The notes below the pieces were generated by a model. The model was given only the letters and a program-made list of their open reading frames with translations, searched no databases and had not been told where the DNA came from. The translations under genes were made by a program, and so were the position numbers. From an uncultured Paracoccaceae bacterium (GTDB lineage: Bacteria > Pseudomonadota > Alphaproteobacteria > Rhodobacterales > Rhodobacteraceae), in contig CANLDA010000001.1 of NCBI GenBank assembly GCA_947489325.1, forward strand, positions 1-64,000: a stretch of 64,000 nucleotides of DNA, read 5' to 3'. How positions within the stretch are numbered: position 1 is the stretch's first letter; every line of letters starts with the position of its first letter. This document shows, piece by piece, positions 1-9,216 of the stretch.

Positions 1-167
1 CCGCCCGCGCTTTCCTCCTTGTCAGGTTTGTCGCCGCGGCAGCTCGCGCTGTCAGCAACCACAAACCTTAGACAAAGCTGCCGCTACGCCTCTGGGCGTC
101 AACGGCTGCAAATAGCCCTTACCTACATCGCATTCCGCGTTTATGGTTTGAGGAGGGATGGCAGAAA

Positions 168-695
168 TTGAAACCCAACAAGAAGCTCTTCTTTGATGTT
201 TTGAAGCAGGCGGCAACTCGTTGCCGTGCCGAAGGATTTGTTGAACACCCAGCCTACGTTTCGGCATGGGAACCGGGAAGCCAAGCATATGAGGCAACAC
301 TAATTCGTTTGGTTGCTTCCGACTTCATAGATCAATTTAACGTGTCATTTTATCCGTCTTGGCACTCGTTTCGGTTTGACATCATAAGAAGTGCTAACTC
401 TTTTGGTATCAAGACTTTAGAAGACGTCCCGCAAGTTGCAGAGCAATGGACTGATTGTTGGCTTTATGAACCTATTGACGAATACTTGCTCAACAGCGGT
501 AGAGCGTGGAACGTATTTTCAATCAAAAACGACTTTAAAGTGAGTAAGCGGAAGCCGCTTGATGTGGAATTGGAGACACGTAAGGTCTGTCAGGAGTTTG
601 AGCGCAATTCAAAGTTTCTATTCGATGCCCTTGACGGCGACTATCTTGGGCGTCTGGTAGATGTCTGTCACTATGAAATTGAGCGCCCGCAATAA
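168..695 (+). CDS. Hypothetical protein, unrecognised
   Basis: I do not recognise this 175-residue protein. It is soluble-looking, with no signal peptide or membrane segment, fairly rich in aromatic residues and Asp/Glu, and its codon use is more AT-rich than the genes that follow, which may point to acquired DNA. The only in-frame start near the 5' end is TTG at 168, ten bases after a strong AGGAGGG at 151-157. The same ribosome site also sits directly against an ATG at 158 that opens a 12-codon frame ending at 196, overlapping the start of this gene in another frame; that could be a leader peptide or a sign that the start is damaged. No neighbour suggests a function. The 210 bases downstream hold no convincing gene. 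Confidence 0.55.
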   Translation: MKPNKKLFFDVLKQAATRCRAEGFVEHPAYVSAWEPGSQAYEATLIRLVASDFIDQFNVSFYPSWHSFRFDIIRSANSFGIKTLEDVPQVAEQWTDCWLYEPIDEYLLNSGRAWNVFSIKNDFKVSKRKPLDVELETRKVCQEFERNSKFLFDALDGDYLGRLVDVCHYEIERPQ

Positions 696-905
696 AGTTC
701 ACGAACGCCCACTTTTCTGCAATCAAACACATTGGTGCCTAGCACAGCATCCGTTAAAGAGGGCTCTAAGCAGACATTTACCTTGCCTTTCACGGTCGGA
801 TTTTCACCTATGCCTAGCCCAACTTCCTCATGATTACCCGTCTGTTGCCACAGGAATGCCATTCTCCTCGTCTCATATGGGGCAAAGATTTTGCGAGGCC
901 CGCTT

Positions 906-2213
906 ATGAATATGCAGACAACCAATGTCATTGCGCCCCCTGCCCCCAAGCGGATGGTGGAGATGCAATTGCCCGTCGTGATGATGCGCGATATTCTAAT
1001 CAAGACCATGTTTCGCAAGAATGTGGACATGGTGTCAGACGTGGCCCGCGCAATTTGTCTGCCAAATTCAGTGACCCAAGAATTGATCGACCTTGCACGC
1101 GATCAACGTCTGCTAGAGGCGACAGGCACGCTCAACGCCAACAGTGGCAATGAGATGGGGTTTCAACTGACGGACGCGGGTAAGACACGCGCGCAGGATG
1201 CCCTTGCGCAATCCGAATATTTCGGCGCGATGCCTGTGCCTTTGGCGGTTTATTCCGAACAGGTCAAACGCCAGTCTATCCGCAACATCCAAATCACCCG
1301 CAAGCAATTGACTGACGCTATGGGGCATTTGATTTTGCCGCCAACATTGCTTGATCATTTGGGACCTGCGGTTGGCTCTGGTCGGTCGGTTCTGATGTAT
1401 GGCCCTCCTGGCAACGGTAAATCGTCGATCTCAAACGGGGTGCGCGACGCGATGGGCGATAAGGTCTATGTGCCACGCGCGATCGAATATGCAGGTCAGG
1501 TCATCACCGTGTACGATCCGATCGTGCATTCCAAAGCCGAGGAAGAGGTGGATGACCCCAACTCTTTGCGCCGCAAACGCGGATTTGACACGCGCTATGT
1601 ACGCTGTGATCGCCCAACAGTGATCACAGGCGGTGAGCTATCACTTGATATGCTTGACCTTGTCTATAACTCCACTGCACGAACCTATCAGGCGCCATTG
1701 CAACTTAAATCCACTGGCGGCATCTTTATTGTGGACGACCTTGGCCGTCAGGCAGAGCCACCACAGGCCTTGATCAACCGTTGGATTGTTCCACTAGAGG
1801 AATCAAAGGATATTTTGGCCCTTCAGTCAGGTGAAAAATTCGAAGTTCCCTTCGACACATTGGTCATCTTCTCGACCAACTTTCACCCCAACAAAATCTT
1901 TGACCAAGCGGCCTTGCGTCGGATTTTCTATAAAATCAAAATTGATGGCCCCGATCAGGAAGGGTTTTTGAAAATCTTTGCCATGGTCGCCAAGAAAAAG
2001 GGTATGCCGTTGGATCAGGACGCATTGATCCATTTGTTGAAAAACAAATACCCAACGATCGACAACACCTATGCCAATTATCAACCCGTGTTCCTGATTG
2101 ATCAGATGATCGAGATCTGCAAATTCGAGGGCATCCCCTATCAGATGAGCACCGAGTTAATCGACCGCGCGTGGGCCAACATGTTCGTCAAAGAAGAACA
2201 TATCGTCAATTAA
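906..2213 (+). CDS. AAA-type P-loop ATPase with N-terminal winged-helix-like region
   Basis: A 435-residue ATP-binding protein. Walker A (GPPGNGKSS) is at about residue 166 and a Walker B-like strand (GIFIVDD) at about 274. An NFHP motif and an arginine pair (LRRI) further on fit sensor and arginine-finger positions of AAA proteins. The first 100 residues have a helical region followed by a strand-turn-strand that resembles a winged helix; that is inference. The start is ATG 906, seven to eight bases after GAGG; the frame is open to a TTG at 891 but that lacks a ribosome site. I recall similar proteins as conserved but uncharacterised in Rhodobacteraceae; no partner protein or substrate can be read from the context. 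It stands alone, with 127 bases before the next gene. Confidence 0.8.
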   Translation: MNMQTTNVIAPPAPKRMVEMQLPVVMMRDILIKTMFRKNVDMVSDVARAICLPNSVTQELIDLARDQRLLEATGTLNANSGNEMGFQLTDAGKTRAQDALAQSEYFGAMPVPLAVYSEQVKRQSIRNIQITRKQLTDAMGHLILPPTLLDHLGPAVGSGRSVLMYGPPGNGKSSISNGVRDAMGDKVYVPRAIEYAGQVITVYDPIVHSKAEEEVDDPNSLRRKRGFDTRYVRCDRPTVITGGELSLDMLDLVYNSTARTYQAPLQLKSTGGIFIVDDLGRQAEPPQALINRWIVPLEESKDILALQSGEKFEVPFDTLVIFSTNFHPNKIFDQAALRRIFYKIKIDGPDQEGFLKIFAMVAKKKGMPLDQDALIHLLKNKYPTIDNTYANYQPVFLIDQMIEICKFEGIPYQMSTELIDRAWANMFVKEEHIVN

Positions 2214-2340
2214 CTTATCAGGGTGGGCCGGGTCTGTGATCTGGCCTGCGCTTTATCTTCTGTTCAATATTTCCGCAATTTGAAAGTCCCCTCTATACGC
2301 AACGATTGCACCCGCATCATTTTTGCGGCAAGAGGGACAG

Positions 2341-3039
2341 ATGACACCACAAATCCGCGCCCTGCTTGTTCACCTTCTCACCGCCACCGGCGCGGTTTTT
2401 GCAATGATGGCCATGTTGGCCGCCGTCGAAGAAAAATGGAGCCTCATGTATTTGTGGCTGGTCGTTGCCTTTGCTGTGGACGGGATTGATGGGCCATTAG
2501 CGCGCAAATATCATGTCAAAAAATACGCGGCAGAATTTGACGGGGTGTTGCTTGATTTGATCATCGACTATCTAACCTATGTCTTCATTCCTGCCTTTGC
2601 GCTGTTTAAGTCAGGGTTGATGGATGGCTGGACTGGATGGTTTGCAATTATTGTCATCACCTTTACATCGGCCATGTACTTTGCCGATACACGCATGAAA
2701 TCAAAGGATAATTCATTTTCCGGATTTCCGGGGTGCTGGAATATGTTGGTGATTGTGATCTTTGCAGTCGAACCAAGTTTCTGGATCAGCCTCGTGTTGG
2801 TGACTGTTCTGGCAATTGCGATGTTCCTGCCGCTTAAGTTCATCCATCCCGTGCGGACAGAGCGCTGGCGCACGTTGTCATTGCCGATGGCTTTGGCTTG
2901 GACATTCTTTGCCGCATGGGCCGCATGGGTCGATTTTCACCCCGAAAGCTGGGCACATTGGGGATTGGTTGTAACGTCGGTATACCTGTTATTGGTCGGG
3001 ATGGTTCAGCAGATCATCCCACAAAAAACGCAGGCCTAA
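2341..3039 (+). CDS. pcs: Phosphatidylcholine synthase (CDP-choline-independent Pcs type)
   Basis: Condenses CDP-diacylglycerol with choline to give phosphatidylcholine in the inner membrane. The CDP-alcohol phosphotransferase signature is present from about residue 47: DGIDGPLARK followed by DGVLLDLIID, with the acidic and AR residues spaced as in bacterial Pcs. There are about seven to eight hydrophobic membrane segments and 232 residues, the usual size. The start ATG at 2341 follows GAGGGA by six bases; an upstream in-frame TTG at 2323 is less likely because the ribosome site would lie inside the gene. The gene ends tail-to-tail with the DNA-repair gene on the other strand, the two stop codons overlapping by 4 bases. 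Confidence 0.93.
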   Translation: MTPQIRALLVHLLTATGAVFAMMAMLAAVEEKWSLMYLWLVVAFAVDGIDGPLARKYHVKKYAAEFDGVLLDLIIDYLTYVFIPAFALFKSGLMDGWTGWFAIIVITFTSAMYFADTRMKSKDNSFSGFPGCWNMLVIVIFAVEPSFWISLVLVTVLAIAMFLPLKFIHPVRTERWRTLSLPMALAWTFFAAWAAWVDFHPESWAHWGLVVTSVYLLLVGMVQQIIPQKTQA

Positions 3040-3491
3040 ATCAACAGACCAGCAGCACCTTCGTGTTTGAGCAATTCAACCTTTGTCTCTACGCCACCTA
3101 AGCCTGAAAATCCACCCAATCCGTTCGCACCCAACACGCGGTGACAAGGGATGATGACCGGGATCGGGTTCGCGCCACAGGCATTGCCAACAGGTTGCGC
3201 CGGACAGTTCAGGGCTTTGGCAATATCCCCATAAGTACGCGTTTCTCCCAATGGAATGGCCAACATCTGATCACACACCGCACGTTGAAAATCTGATCCC
3301 GCTACGCGCAAAGGCAAATCAAACTCTGTCAACTCTCCCTTGAAATAGGCGTCCATCTGGCGGCAACCTTCAACCAACAGATCCGTCTGCGCCGCGCATG
3401 GGTCTGTGTGCCAAAGCAGACGCACAATTGCGCCGTCTTCTTCGACCAAGCCCATACGGCCTAACGGGGTTTCAACTGTGCCAATCAACAT
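3036..3491 (-). CDS. ogt: Methylated-DNA--protein-cysteine S-methyltransferase
   Basis: Suicide enzyme that moves the alkyl group from O6-alkylguanine to its own cysteine. The active-site motif IPCHRV is visible with the acceptor cysteine at about residue 116 of the 151-residue form, and the preceding helix-turn-helix region (RTYGDIAKAL) matches the family. The product is slightly short for Ogt/MGMT (usually 150-180), consistent with the single-domain form without an AdaA part. The start chosen is ATG 3491 (MLIGTVETP), matching the usual N-terminal strand; a 12-residue upstream extension is open. Convergent with pcs. Confidence 0.93.
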   Translation of the reverse strand: MLIGTVETPLGRMGLVEEDGAIVRLLWHTDPCAAQTDLLVEGCRQMDAYFKGELTEFDLPLRVAGSDFQRAVCDQMLAIPLGETRTYGDIAKALNCPAQPVGNACGANPIPVIIPCHRVLGANGLGGFSGLGGVETKVELLKHEGAAGLLI

Positions 3492-3611
3492 GAGAACAAG
3501 TGTTAAGGCATCCCCAATCCTACGCAAGTAAATCCCAATCTTCTTTGCAGATCGTGATGCGCCAAGTTCAAAATTAGGAAAAATCGCCTTTCTCGTATAC
3601 CCTCAAAGACT

Positions 3612-3633
3612 TCGCGATGTAATCGCATCGCGA
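3612..3633. promoter_or_regulatory. 8-bp inverted repeat upstream of the SnoaL-like gene
   Basis: Perfect arms TCGCGATG / CATCGCGA separated by 6 bases, 23 bases before the start codon at 3656. The position would allow a repressor operator or an mRNA hairpin just above the ribosome site. No regulator gene lies next to it. Confidence 0.45.
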
Positions 3634-3655
3634 GTGGGGAAAACAGGGGGATACT

Positions 3656-4087
3656 ATGACACTTACAGTACTGACCAAAGTATGCGTAGCGGCAACAATG
3701 ATCGGCTTTACTGCGCTACCCGCATTCGCGGATGGCACCGAAGCCACGCAAGCAGTTTTAAACCACCACTTGGAATCCTTTGGGACCGCCAACATGGACG
3801 AGTTCCTTGCGGATTACACCGATGAGTCTGTGATCATATTCAACGACATCAAAGCCGTCGGTGCCGAAGGCATGCGCCCCATCGCACAGGCGCTTTTTGA
3901 CGAGTTTGGTAAACCCGGCATGACCTTTGAAATGCTGCAGATGCAGGTTGATGGGCGCGTGGCGTACATCGTTTGGACAGCAGAAACTGCTGACAATGTG
4001 TACGAAGTCGCAACAGATACATTTGTCGTTGAGAATGGCAAAATCATGTATCAGACAATCGCCGGAAAGATCACTCCGAAGGAATGA
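3656..4087 (+). CDS. Secreted SnoaL-like (NTF2-fold) protein
   Basis: A 143-residue protein with a Sec signal peptide (residues 1-25, cleavage after LPAFA) and one NTF2-fold domain. The domain has the helix with a LNHHLESFGTANMDEFLADY-type pattern, a central FNDIKAVGAEGMRP strand/loop and a final sheet ending in ENGKIMYQTI. That layout is typical of SnoaL-like or nuclear-transport-factor-2-like proteins, whose activities vary from isomerases to binding proteins, so no reaction is assigned. Start ATG follows AGGGGG by six bases. It is monocistronic: an inverted repeat lies upstream and a terminator-like stem directly downstream, convergent with ileS. Confidence 0.8.
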   Translation: MTLTVLTKVCVAATMIGFTALPAFADGTEATQAVLNHHLESFGTANMDEFLADYTDESVIIFNDIKAVGAEGMRPIAQALFDEFGKPGMTFEMLQMQVDGRVAYIVWTAETADNVYEVATDTFVVENGKIMYQTIAGKITPKE

Positions 4088-4093
4088 TGAAGA

Positions 4094-4123
4094 CGCTCCT
4101 GCCCGAATTTTCCGGCAGGAGCG
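4094..4123. terminator. Stem-loop between SnoaL-like gene and ileS
   Basis: Ten-base perfect stem CGCTCCTGCC / GGCAGGAGCG with a 10-base loop, located between two convergent genes, 6 bases after one stop and 6 bases after the other. No long T run follows in either direction, so its strength is uncertain, but the position fits a shared terminator. Confidence 0.6.
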
Positions 4124-4129
4124 CAATTC

Positions 4130-7039
4130 TTAGGTTAACGCGTCGTTACAGCGCCCACAGGTACCTGCGTGCGTGTGACGGCCAACGTCTGGCAGAATTT
4201 TCCAACAACGCTGACATTTTTCGCCTTCGGCTTTTTCGAACACCACGCCCATGCCTTCGACCTCTGGCAAACGAAACGCTTCTGCCGGGCTTGGGTCGTT
4301 GGTCAGTACGATGTCTGATGTGATGCAGATGTCCTCGAACGCGACCGATTTCAGCACCTCCAGCACATCCGCGTCACGCACATGCACAACTGGCGCCGCT
4401 TCAAGCGAGGCACCGATTACTTTATCTGTACGCTGCACCTCAAGGGCCGCTGTCACAACACGACGCGCCTTGCGCACCTTGTCCCATTTCGCAGCCAGTG
4501 GTTCGTCCAACCAATCCGCAGGGGTTACAGGGATGTCGATCAGGTGAACTGAACTTTCCTCACCCGGGAAACGCTCCAGCCACACGTCCTCCATCGTGAA
4601 CACCAGAACCGGTGCCAACCATGTGGTCAGACGATGGAACAGGATATCCATGACAGTGCGCGCCGAACGGCTGCGCAACGTATCGCCGTCGCAATAGAGC
4701 GCGTCCTTACGGATATCGAAGTAAAACGCCGACAACTCTACCGTGGCAAAGTTAAAGACCGCGCTGAACACACCTTGGAAGTCATAGGATGCATAGCCTG
4801 TGCGCACCTTGTGATCCAATTCTGCCAGACGATGCAGCACCCAGCGCTCCAGTTCTGGCATATCCGCAGGCACTACCCGATCCTCTTCGGTGAAATTGCC
4901 CAGCGCGCCCAGCATATAGCGCATGGTGTTACGCAAACGGCGATAGCCATCCGCAACACCCTTAAGGATTTCAGGCCCGATCCGCAGGTCCGCAGTGTAA
5001 TCAGACTGCGCCACCCACAGGCGCAGAATATCCGCGCCATATTGCTTGATCACCTGTTCCGGCGCGATCGTGTTGCCCAACGATTTGGACATCTTGTTGC
5101 CCTTCTCGTCCAGCGTAAAGCCATGCGTCAGCACGCCACGATAAGGCGCGCGCCCTTGCGTGCCACAAGATTGCAACATTGATGAGTGGAACCAGCCACG
5201 GTGTTGGTCTGTGCCCTCAAGGTACAAATCAGCCAGACCATCGTCAGATCCATCTTCGCGATCCCGCAGCACAAATGCATGCGTGGACCCAGAGTCAAAC
5301 CACACATCCAGAATATCAAACACCTGCTCATAGGCGTCCACATCCACAATACCATCAAGGAAACGCGCCTTCGCGCCCTCTTTATACCAAGCATCCGCGC
5401 CTTCGGCCTCAAACGCCTCGGCAATACGTGCGTTCACGTCTTCATTGCGCAGCAGGAAATCGGCATCCGTTGGCAGCGCCCCCTTCTTAGTGAAACAGCT
5501 TAGCGGGACACCCCATGCGCGTTGACGTGACAACACCCAATCCGGGCGGGCCTCGATCATCGAATACAGACGGTTACGCCCGGTTTGCGGCGTCCATGTC
5601 ACCAACTCATCAATCGAAGTCAACGCACGTTCCCGGATCGTTTTGCCGTACGTGTCCTGCCCATCCCCCACTTCGCGATCAACTGATGCAAACCACTGTG
5701 GTGTGTTGCGGAACACGATTGGCGCCTTGGAACGCCATGAATGCGGATAGCTGTGCGTCACACGCCCACGCGCGATGATGCTGTTTGCTTCGACCAGTTT
5801 GGCAATGACGGCATTGTTGGCTTTGCCTTCCTTGCCTTTCTTGTCAAAGACCTGAAGCCCGGCAAAGAACGGTACATGCGGCAGGAATTCGGATTCTTCA
5901 CCCACGTTATGGGTCATCCGGTCTATCCAGTTGCGCGCAACAAAGGCCTCATAGTCGTCCGCACCGTGGGACGGCGCCGTATGCACAAAGCCCGTCCCCG
6001 CATCATCGGTGACGTGATCGCCGTCGATCATCGGAACATCATAATCCCAGAATCCATCAGCATCTTCGAGACCGTGGAAAGGGTGCTTACAGATCAGCCC
6101 ATTCAACTCATCCGCTGCAACATCACGAACACGAGTGTGTTCAGTGACGCGTGATTTTCCCAACGCATCCTCGGCCAATGCATCAGCAAAAATGTAAAGT
6201 TGGCCCTCAGCGGTCCAGCTTTCCTCTTCTGTCGCATCAACACGATACAGGCCATAAGAAATACCTTTATTAAAGGCCACAGCCTTGTTGGATGGGATCG
6301 TCCAAGGAGTCGTTGTCCAGATCACGACCCGCGCCTCAGCTAAATCACCTGCAGCACCAGCAAACGAAAACGGCACCCAGATCGTATGTGACTTATGATC
6401 ATGATATTCGATCTCTGCCTCGGCCAGCGCGGTCTTTTCAACGGGTGACCACATCACGGGCTTGGACCCTTGATAGAGCGTGCCATTCATCAGGAACTTC
6501 ATGAATTCCTCGGCGATCACGCGTTCGGCGTGGAAGTTCATCGTCAGATATGGGTTGGACCATTTGCCAGTCACGCCCAGACGCTTGAATTCATCCCGCT
6601 GAATATCGATCCAACCCTCGGCAAACTTGCGGCATTCCTGACGAAAGTCGATGACATCCACGTCATCTTTGTTCTTACCCTTCTTGCGGTACTGTTCTTC
6701 GATCTTCCATTCGATCGGCAGGCCGTGGCAATCCCAACCGGGGATATAGCGCGCATCCTTGCCCATCATCTGCTGAGAGCGCACGACCATATCCTTGAGG
6801 ATCTTGTTCAGCGCGTGTCCGATGTGCAGATGCCCGTTGGCATAGGGGGGGCCATCATGCAGCGTAAAGCTCTCGCGCCCTTCCTTGGCGCGCAGACGGT
6901 CATAAATGCCCAGTTTGGCCCACCGGTCCAACCATTCAGGTTCGCGCTTGGGCAATCCTGCCCGCATCGGGAAATCAGTTTTGGGCAGGTTCAGCGTGTT
7001 TTTGTAATCAACGGTGTTTTCAGGTGTATCGGCGCACAT
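4130..7039 (-). CDS. ileS: Isoleucyl-tRNA synthetase
   Basis: Charges tRNA-Ile with isoleucine and edits misactivated valine. Class I motifs are clear: HIGH at residues 72-75 and KMSKS at 649-653, with the long CP1 editing domain between them and an anticodon-binding domain after. The C-terminus carries a four-cysteine zinc finger (C942, C945, C961, C964). At 969 residues it is of normal bacterial length. Start ATG 7039 lies nine bases after AAGGA. The gene is divergent from the truncated hemoglobin gene, with about 257 bases between start codons. Confidence 0.98.
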   Translation of the reverse strand: MCADTPENTVDYKNTLNLPKTDFPMRAGLPKREPEWLDRWAKLGIYDRLRAKEGRESFTLHDGPPYANGHLHIGHALNKILKDMVVRSQQMMGKDARYIPGWDCHGLPIEWKIEEQYRKKGKNKDDVDVIDFRQECRKFAEGWIDIQRDEFKRLGVTGKWSNPYLTMNFHAERVIAEEFMKFLMNGTLYQGSKPVMWSPVEKTALAEAEIEYHDHKSHTIWVPFSFAGAAGDLAEARVVIWTTTPWTIPSNKAVAFNKGISYGLYRVDATEEESWTAEGQLYIFADALAEDALGKSRVTEHTRVRDVAADELNGLICKHPFHGLEDADGFWDYDVPMIDGDHVTDDAGTGFVHTAPSHGADDYEAFVARNWIDRMTHNVGEESEFLPHVPFFAGLQVFDKKGKEGKANNAVIAKLVEANSIIARGRVTHSYPHSWRSKAPIVFRNTPQWFASVDREVGDGQDTYGKTIRERALTSIDELVTWTPQTGRNRLYSMIEARPDWVLSRQRAWGVPLSCFTKKGALPTDADFLLRNEDVNARIAEAFEAEGADAWYKEGAKARFLDGIVDVDAYEQVFDILDVWFDSGSTHAFVLRDREDGSDDGLADLYLEGTDQHRGWFHSSMLQSCGTQGRAPYRGVLTHGFTLDEKGNKMSKSLGNTIAPEQVIKQYGADILRLWVAQSDYTADLRIGPEILKGVADGYRRLRNTMRYMLGALGNFTEEDRVVPADMPELERWVLHRLAELDHKVRTGYASYDFQGVFSAVFNFATVELSAFYFDIRKDALYCDGDTLRSRSARTVMDILFHRLTTWLAPVLVFTMEDVWLERFPGEESSVHLIDIPVTPADWLDEPLAAKWDKVRKARRVVTAALEVQRTDKVIGASLEAAPVVHVRDADVLEVLKSVAFEDICITSDIVLTNDPSPAEAFRLPEVEGMGVVFEKAEGEKCQRCWKILPDVGRHTHAGTCGRCNDALT

Positions 7040-7296
7040 GTGTGGCGTCCTTCGGTCATCAGATCAGAAAATTGGGATGAAGGGGCGGCGCGGTGGTCCA
7101 TACGCCTTGTCCCGGCGGCTCGATCTTCTCAGAGCGCCGGGCATGTAATTCGAATAATGATCGCCAAAATGCGTGTCATGGCTGCGTTATAGGCCTGTCT
7201 GTACAGGTCGTAAAGACGCATCTGGGCATTGTGACAGCATGTCCCCTTGCGGCCTTGTGGTTTCTGTCCAATATGGCCTCAACCACAGAGGTGCCA

Positions 7297-7710
7297 ATGT
7301 CAAATCCCCTCCAACTTTTTGAAATCACCCCGAACCAGATCACGCATGTTGTGACTGTGTTTTACGCACGTATCCGTCAACATCCCGTGCTGGGGCCAGT
7401 GTTTGCCAACCATATCCCTGATACCGATTGGCCCCCGCATGAAGATAAAATCGCCCGTTTCTGGCGCAACGCCATCCTCAAGGAACGCTGTTATTCCGGC
7501 AATCCGATGCGCGTGCACATGGCTGCACCAGATGTGGAACCAGAACATTTCGCCCAATGGTTGGCGCTGTTTGATGAAGTGCTGACCGCAGAGCTTCCGG
7601 CCCCTACGGCGCGGGCGTTTTCCGCCCTTGCCCATCGTATTGGCAATGGTTTGCGCATGGGACTTGAACAAGTACGTCACCCCAAGGACGCCCCCCCTAT
7701 CCTAAGATAG
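7297..7710 (+). CDS. Group III truncated hemoglobin
   Basis: A small heme protein of 137 residues. The proximal histidine is H74 in MRVHM, and the B10 tyrosine is Y23 in VFYARI; the DTDWPPHEDKIARFWRNAI stretch and the Y-x-G-x-P region fit trHb group III. Family members bind oxygen, nitric oxide or peroxide in the cytoplasm; their roles are not well settled. Start ATG 7297 follows AGAGG; a longer in-frame form from 7273 is possible. It stands alone; just after its stop begins a copy of the intergenic repeat described below. Confidence 0.88.
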   Translation: MSNPLQLFEITPNQITHVVTVFYARIRQHPVLGPVFANHIPDTDWPPHEDKIARFWRNAILKERCYSGNPMRVHMAAPDVEPEHFAQWLALFDEVLTAELPAPTARAFSALAHRIGNGLRMGLEQVRHPKDAPPILR

Positions 7711-7766
7711 CTTCTTCTTGGGCTATATACCTCGGGGAGTCGCAAAGTGGCGAGGCAAAGCCCCCA
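7711..7766 (-). repeat. Intergenic hairpin-plus-box repeat, copy 1
   Basis: Read on the minus strand it has a GGGGC-ttt-GCCTC hairpin, a second small hairpin (TCGC/GCGA), then the constant box GGTATATAGCCCAAGAAGAAG. The box begins one base after the truncated hemoglobin stop codon and the element fills the gap to the next convergent gene. Confidence 0.6.
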
Positions 7767-7771
7767 ACACC

Positions 7772-8773
7772 CTATCCACCAAACACACCGGTTAAGGCAC
7801 GACGCACCAGTTTGCTTACGGATGGACGATGTTTTTTCGAAAACGGTAATGGACGACAGACCTCCATCGCAGCGACACCCACACGCGCGGTTAACGCACC
7901 ATTCACCACACCTTCGCCAAAGCGGCGGCTCAATTTGCCCAACAGGCCGCCTCCTGCCAAGGACCCCAGCATATCATCGCCCATCGCCACCGCCCCCGTG
8001 GCCACCAGATGGGTCATCACCGCGCGCGTCAATCGCCAGTTGCCCAAGGCACCTGTACGTCCACCGTAAATCTCGGCCACGCGGCGGATCATACGCATAT
8101 TGACGGTCAGGGCGACCACGATATCCGCAAGCGCAAGCGGCACAAAGGCCGTAACCGTCGCCACTTGTCGCGCTGCACGTTCACATTCCAGACTGGCCGC
8201 ATTATCCAACGTGCTTAGGATTTCGGTTTCCGCCAGATCAAACACCGCGTCCGCCTCAAACGCGTCTTCCTGACGCTCCTTAAACCGTTCAATCCCCCAA
8301 GCCACATCATTGCGCCCGCGATACAGCGTCTCCAATTGCACCATCACCCGTCGCGCGGATTGCAAATTCCCCTCGGCACGCGCCTCCTCAGCTCTATGAC
8401 GAAATCGATCCATGCGACGTAAACGCGAAAATCCGGCCAGTTCTTTCACGAATACCGCCAAGAGGATCAACAGTAAAAGCGCAACTAGCCCACTGACGAC
8501 CCACCCCACAATCGGCATGCGCTCAAGCAGCGACAAGGTGAAATCCCACATCATGACCGACACCACTGTCACCATCAACAACGACATCAAACCAAGCGCC
8601 CATGCAAACAACCGCGAAGGCCGCTTTGTCGTCAAACCAACCGCCACTTGCATCGCGTGCCCCTTTGGCAAATCATCCGGCATATCCGGGAGCGGAGCAG
8701 CGTCGCTGACAGAGACAGTGGGCGTGTCTTCTAAATCAATCAGAATCGGGCCTTTTGCAGAGCCTTTGTTCAT
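7772..8773 (-). CDS. YcjF-like inner-membrane protein (DUF697/TIGR01620)
   Basis: A 333-residue membrane protein with a Pro/Asp-rich N-terminus, two adjacent hydrophobic helices (about residues 55-75 and 88-108), a charged helical stretch with EEARAEGNLQSARR and a C-terminal DUF697 region. The family is usually found next to YcjX GTPases, as here, and is linked to envelope stress, but the biochemical role is unknown. The start ATG 8773 overlaps the stop of the acetyltransferase gene (ATGA), showing translational coupling. It is the last gene of the three-gene operon 10628-7772. Confidence 0.82.
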   Translation of the reverse strand: MNKGSAKGPILIDLEDTPTVSVSDAAPLPDMPDDLPKGHAMQVAVGLTTKRPSRLFAWALGLMSLLMVTVVSVMMWDFTLSLLERMPIVGWVVSGLVALLLLILLAVFVKELAGFSRLRRMDRFRHRAEEARAEGNLQSARRVMVQLETLYRGRNDVAWGIERFKERQEDAFEADAVFDLAETEILSTLDNAASLECERAARQVATVTAFVPLALADIVVALTVNMRMIRRVAEIYGGRTGALGNWRLTRAVMTHLVATGAVAMGDDMLGSLAGGGLLGKLSRRFGEGVVNGALTARVGVAAMEVCRPLPFSKKHRPSVSKLVRRALTGVFGG

Positions 8774-9216
8774 GATGGCATCCTTTCCCACACAAGCTGT
8801 ACATCGGGCAGTCCTTCGTCATTCCCTGCACCGTCGCTGGTGTCTGTTTCCATAAACCCGTGACGTGCATAAAACCGGCGCGCATCCTTGTTGGCTTGAA
8901 ACACCCGTAAACTCAGACGGCAATCGGCGGCTTTGGCGTGATCAACCAGTAAGGTGCCGACCCCAAGTCCTTGATGCATATCGTCGACATAAAGCGACAG
9001 GATTTCTTGATCAAACCGCGCGATAAACCCAATGACGTGTTGGTCCAGTTTTGCAACCGTCACCCAGTTTCGATCAATCATCGTGCCACAATAGGCCACT
9101 GTTTCCGCGCCAGAATACAAACAAGGCATCCAATCCGTACGATTCAGATACCGCCATAAAATCCCGCCAATCACCCCGGCATCAAGCGCACTGGCTGAAC
9201 ACAAGGTCGCCATCAT
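8770..9216 (-). CDS. GNAT-family N-acetyltransferase
   Basis: A 148-residue single-domain acetyltransferase. The acetyl-CoA binding motif A is seen as LYVDDMHQGLGVGTLLVDHA (Q/R-x-x-G-x-G/A type), followed by motif B with NKDARRFYARHGF. The substrate cannot be told from sequence. It is wedged between the YcjX and YcjF homologues with 4-base overlaps on both sides (tandem ATGs at 9216 and 9213 over the YcjX stop), so the three genes are very likely co-translated. An acetyltransferase in this pair is not something I associate with the E. coli arrangement. Confidence 0.85.
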   Translation of the reverse strand: MMATLCSASALDAGVIGGILWRYLNRTDWMPCLYSGAETVAYCGTMIDRNWVTVAKLDQHVIGFIARFDQEILSLYVDDMHQGLGVGTLLVDHAKAADCRLSLRVFQANKDARRFYARHGFMETDTSDGAGNDEGLPDVQLVWERMPS

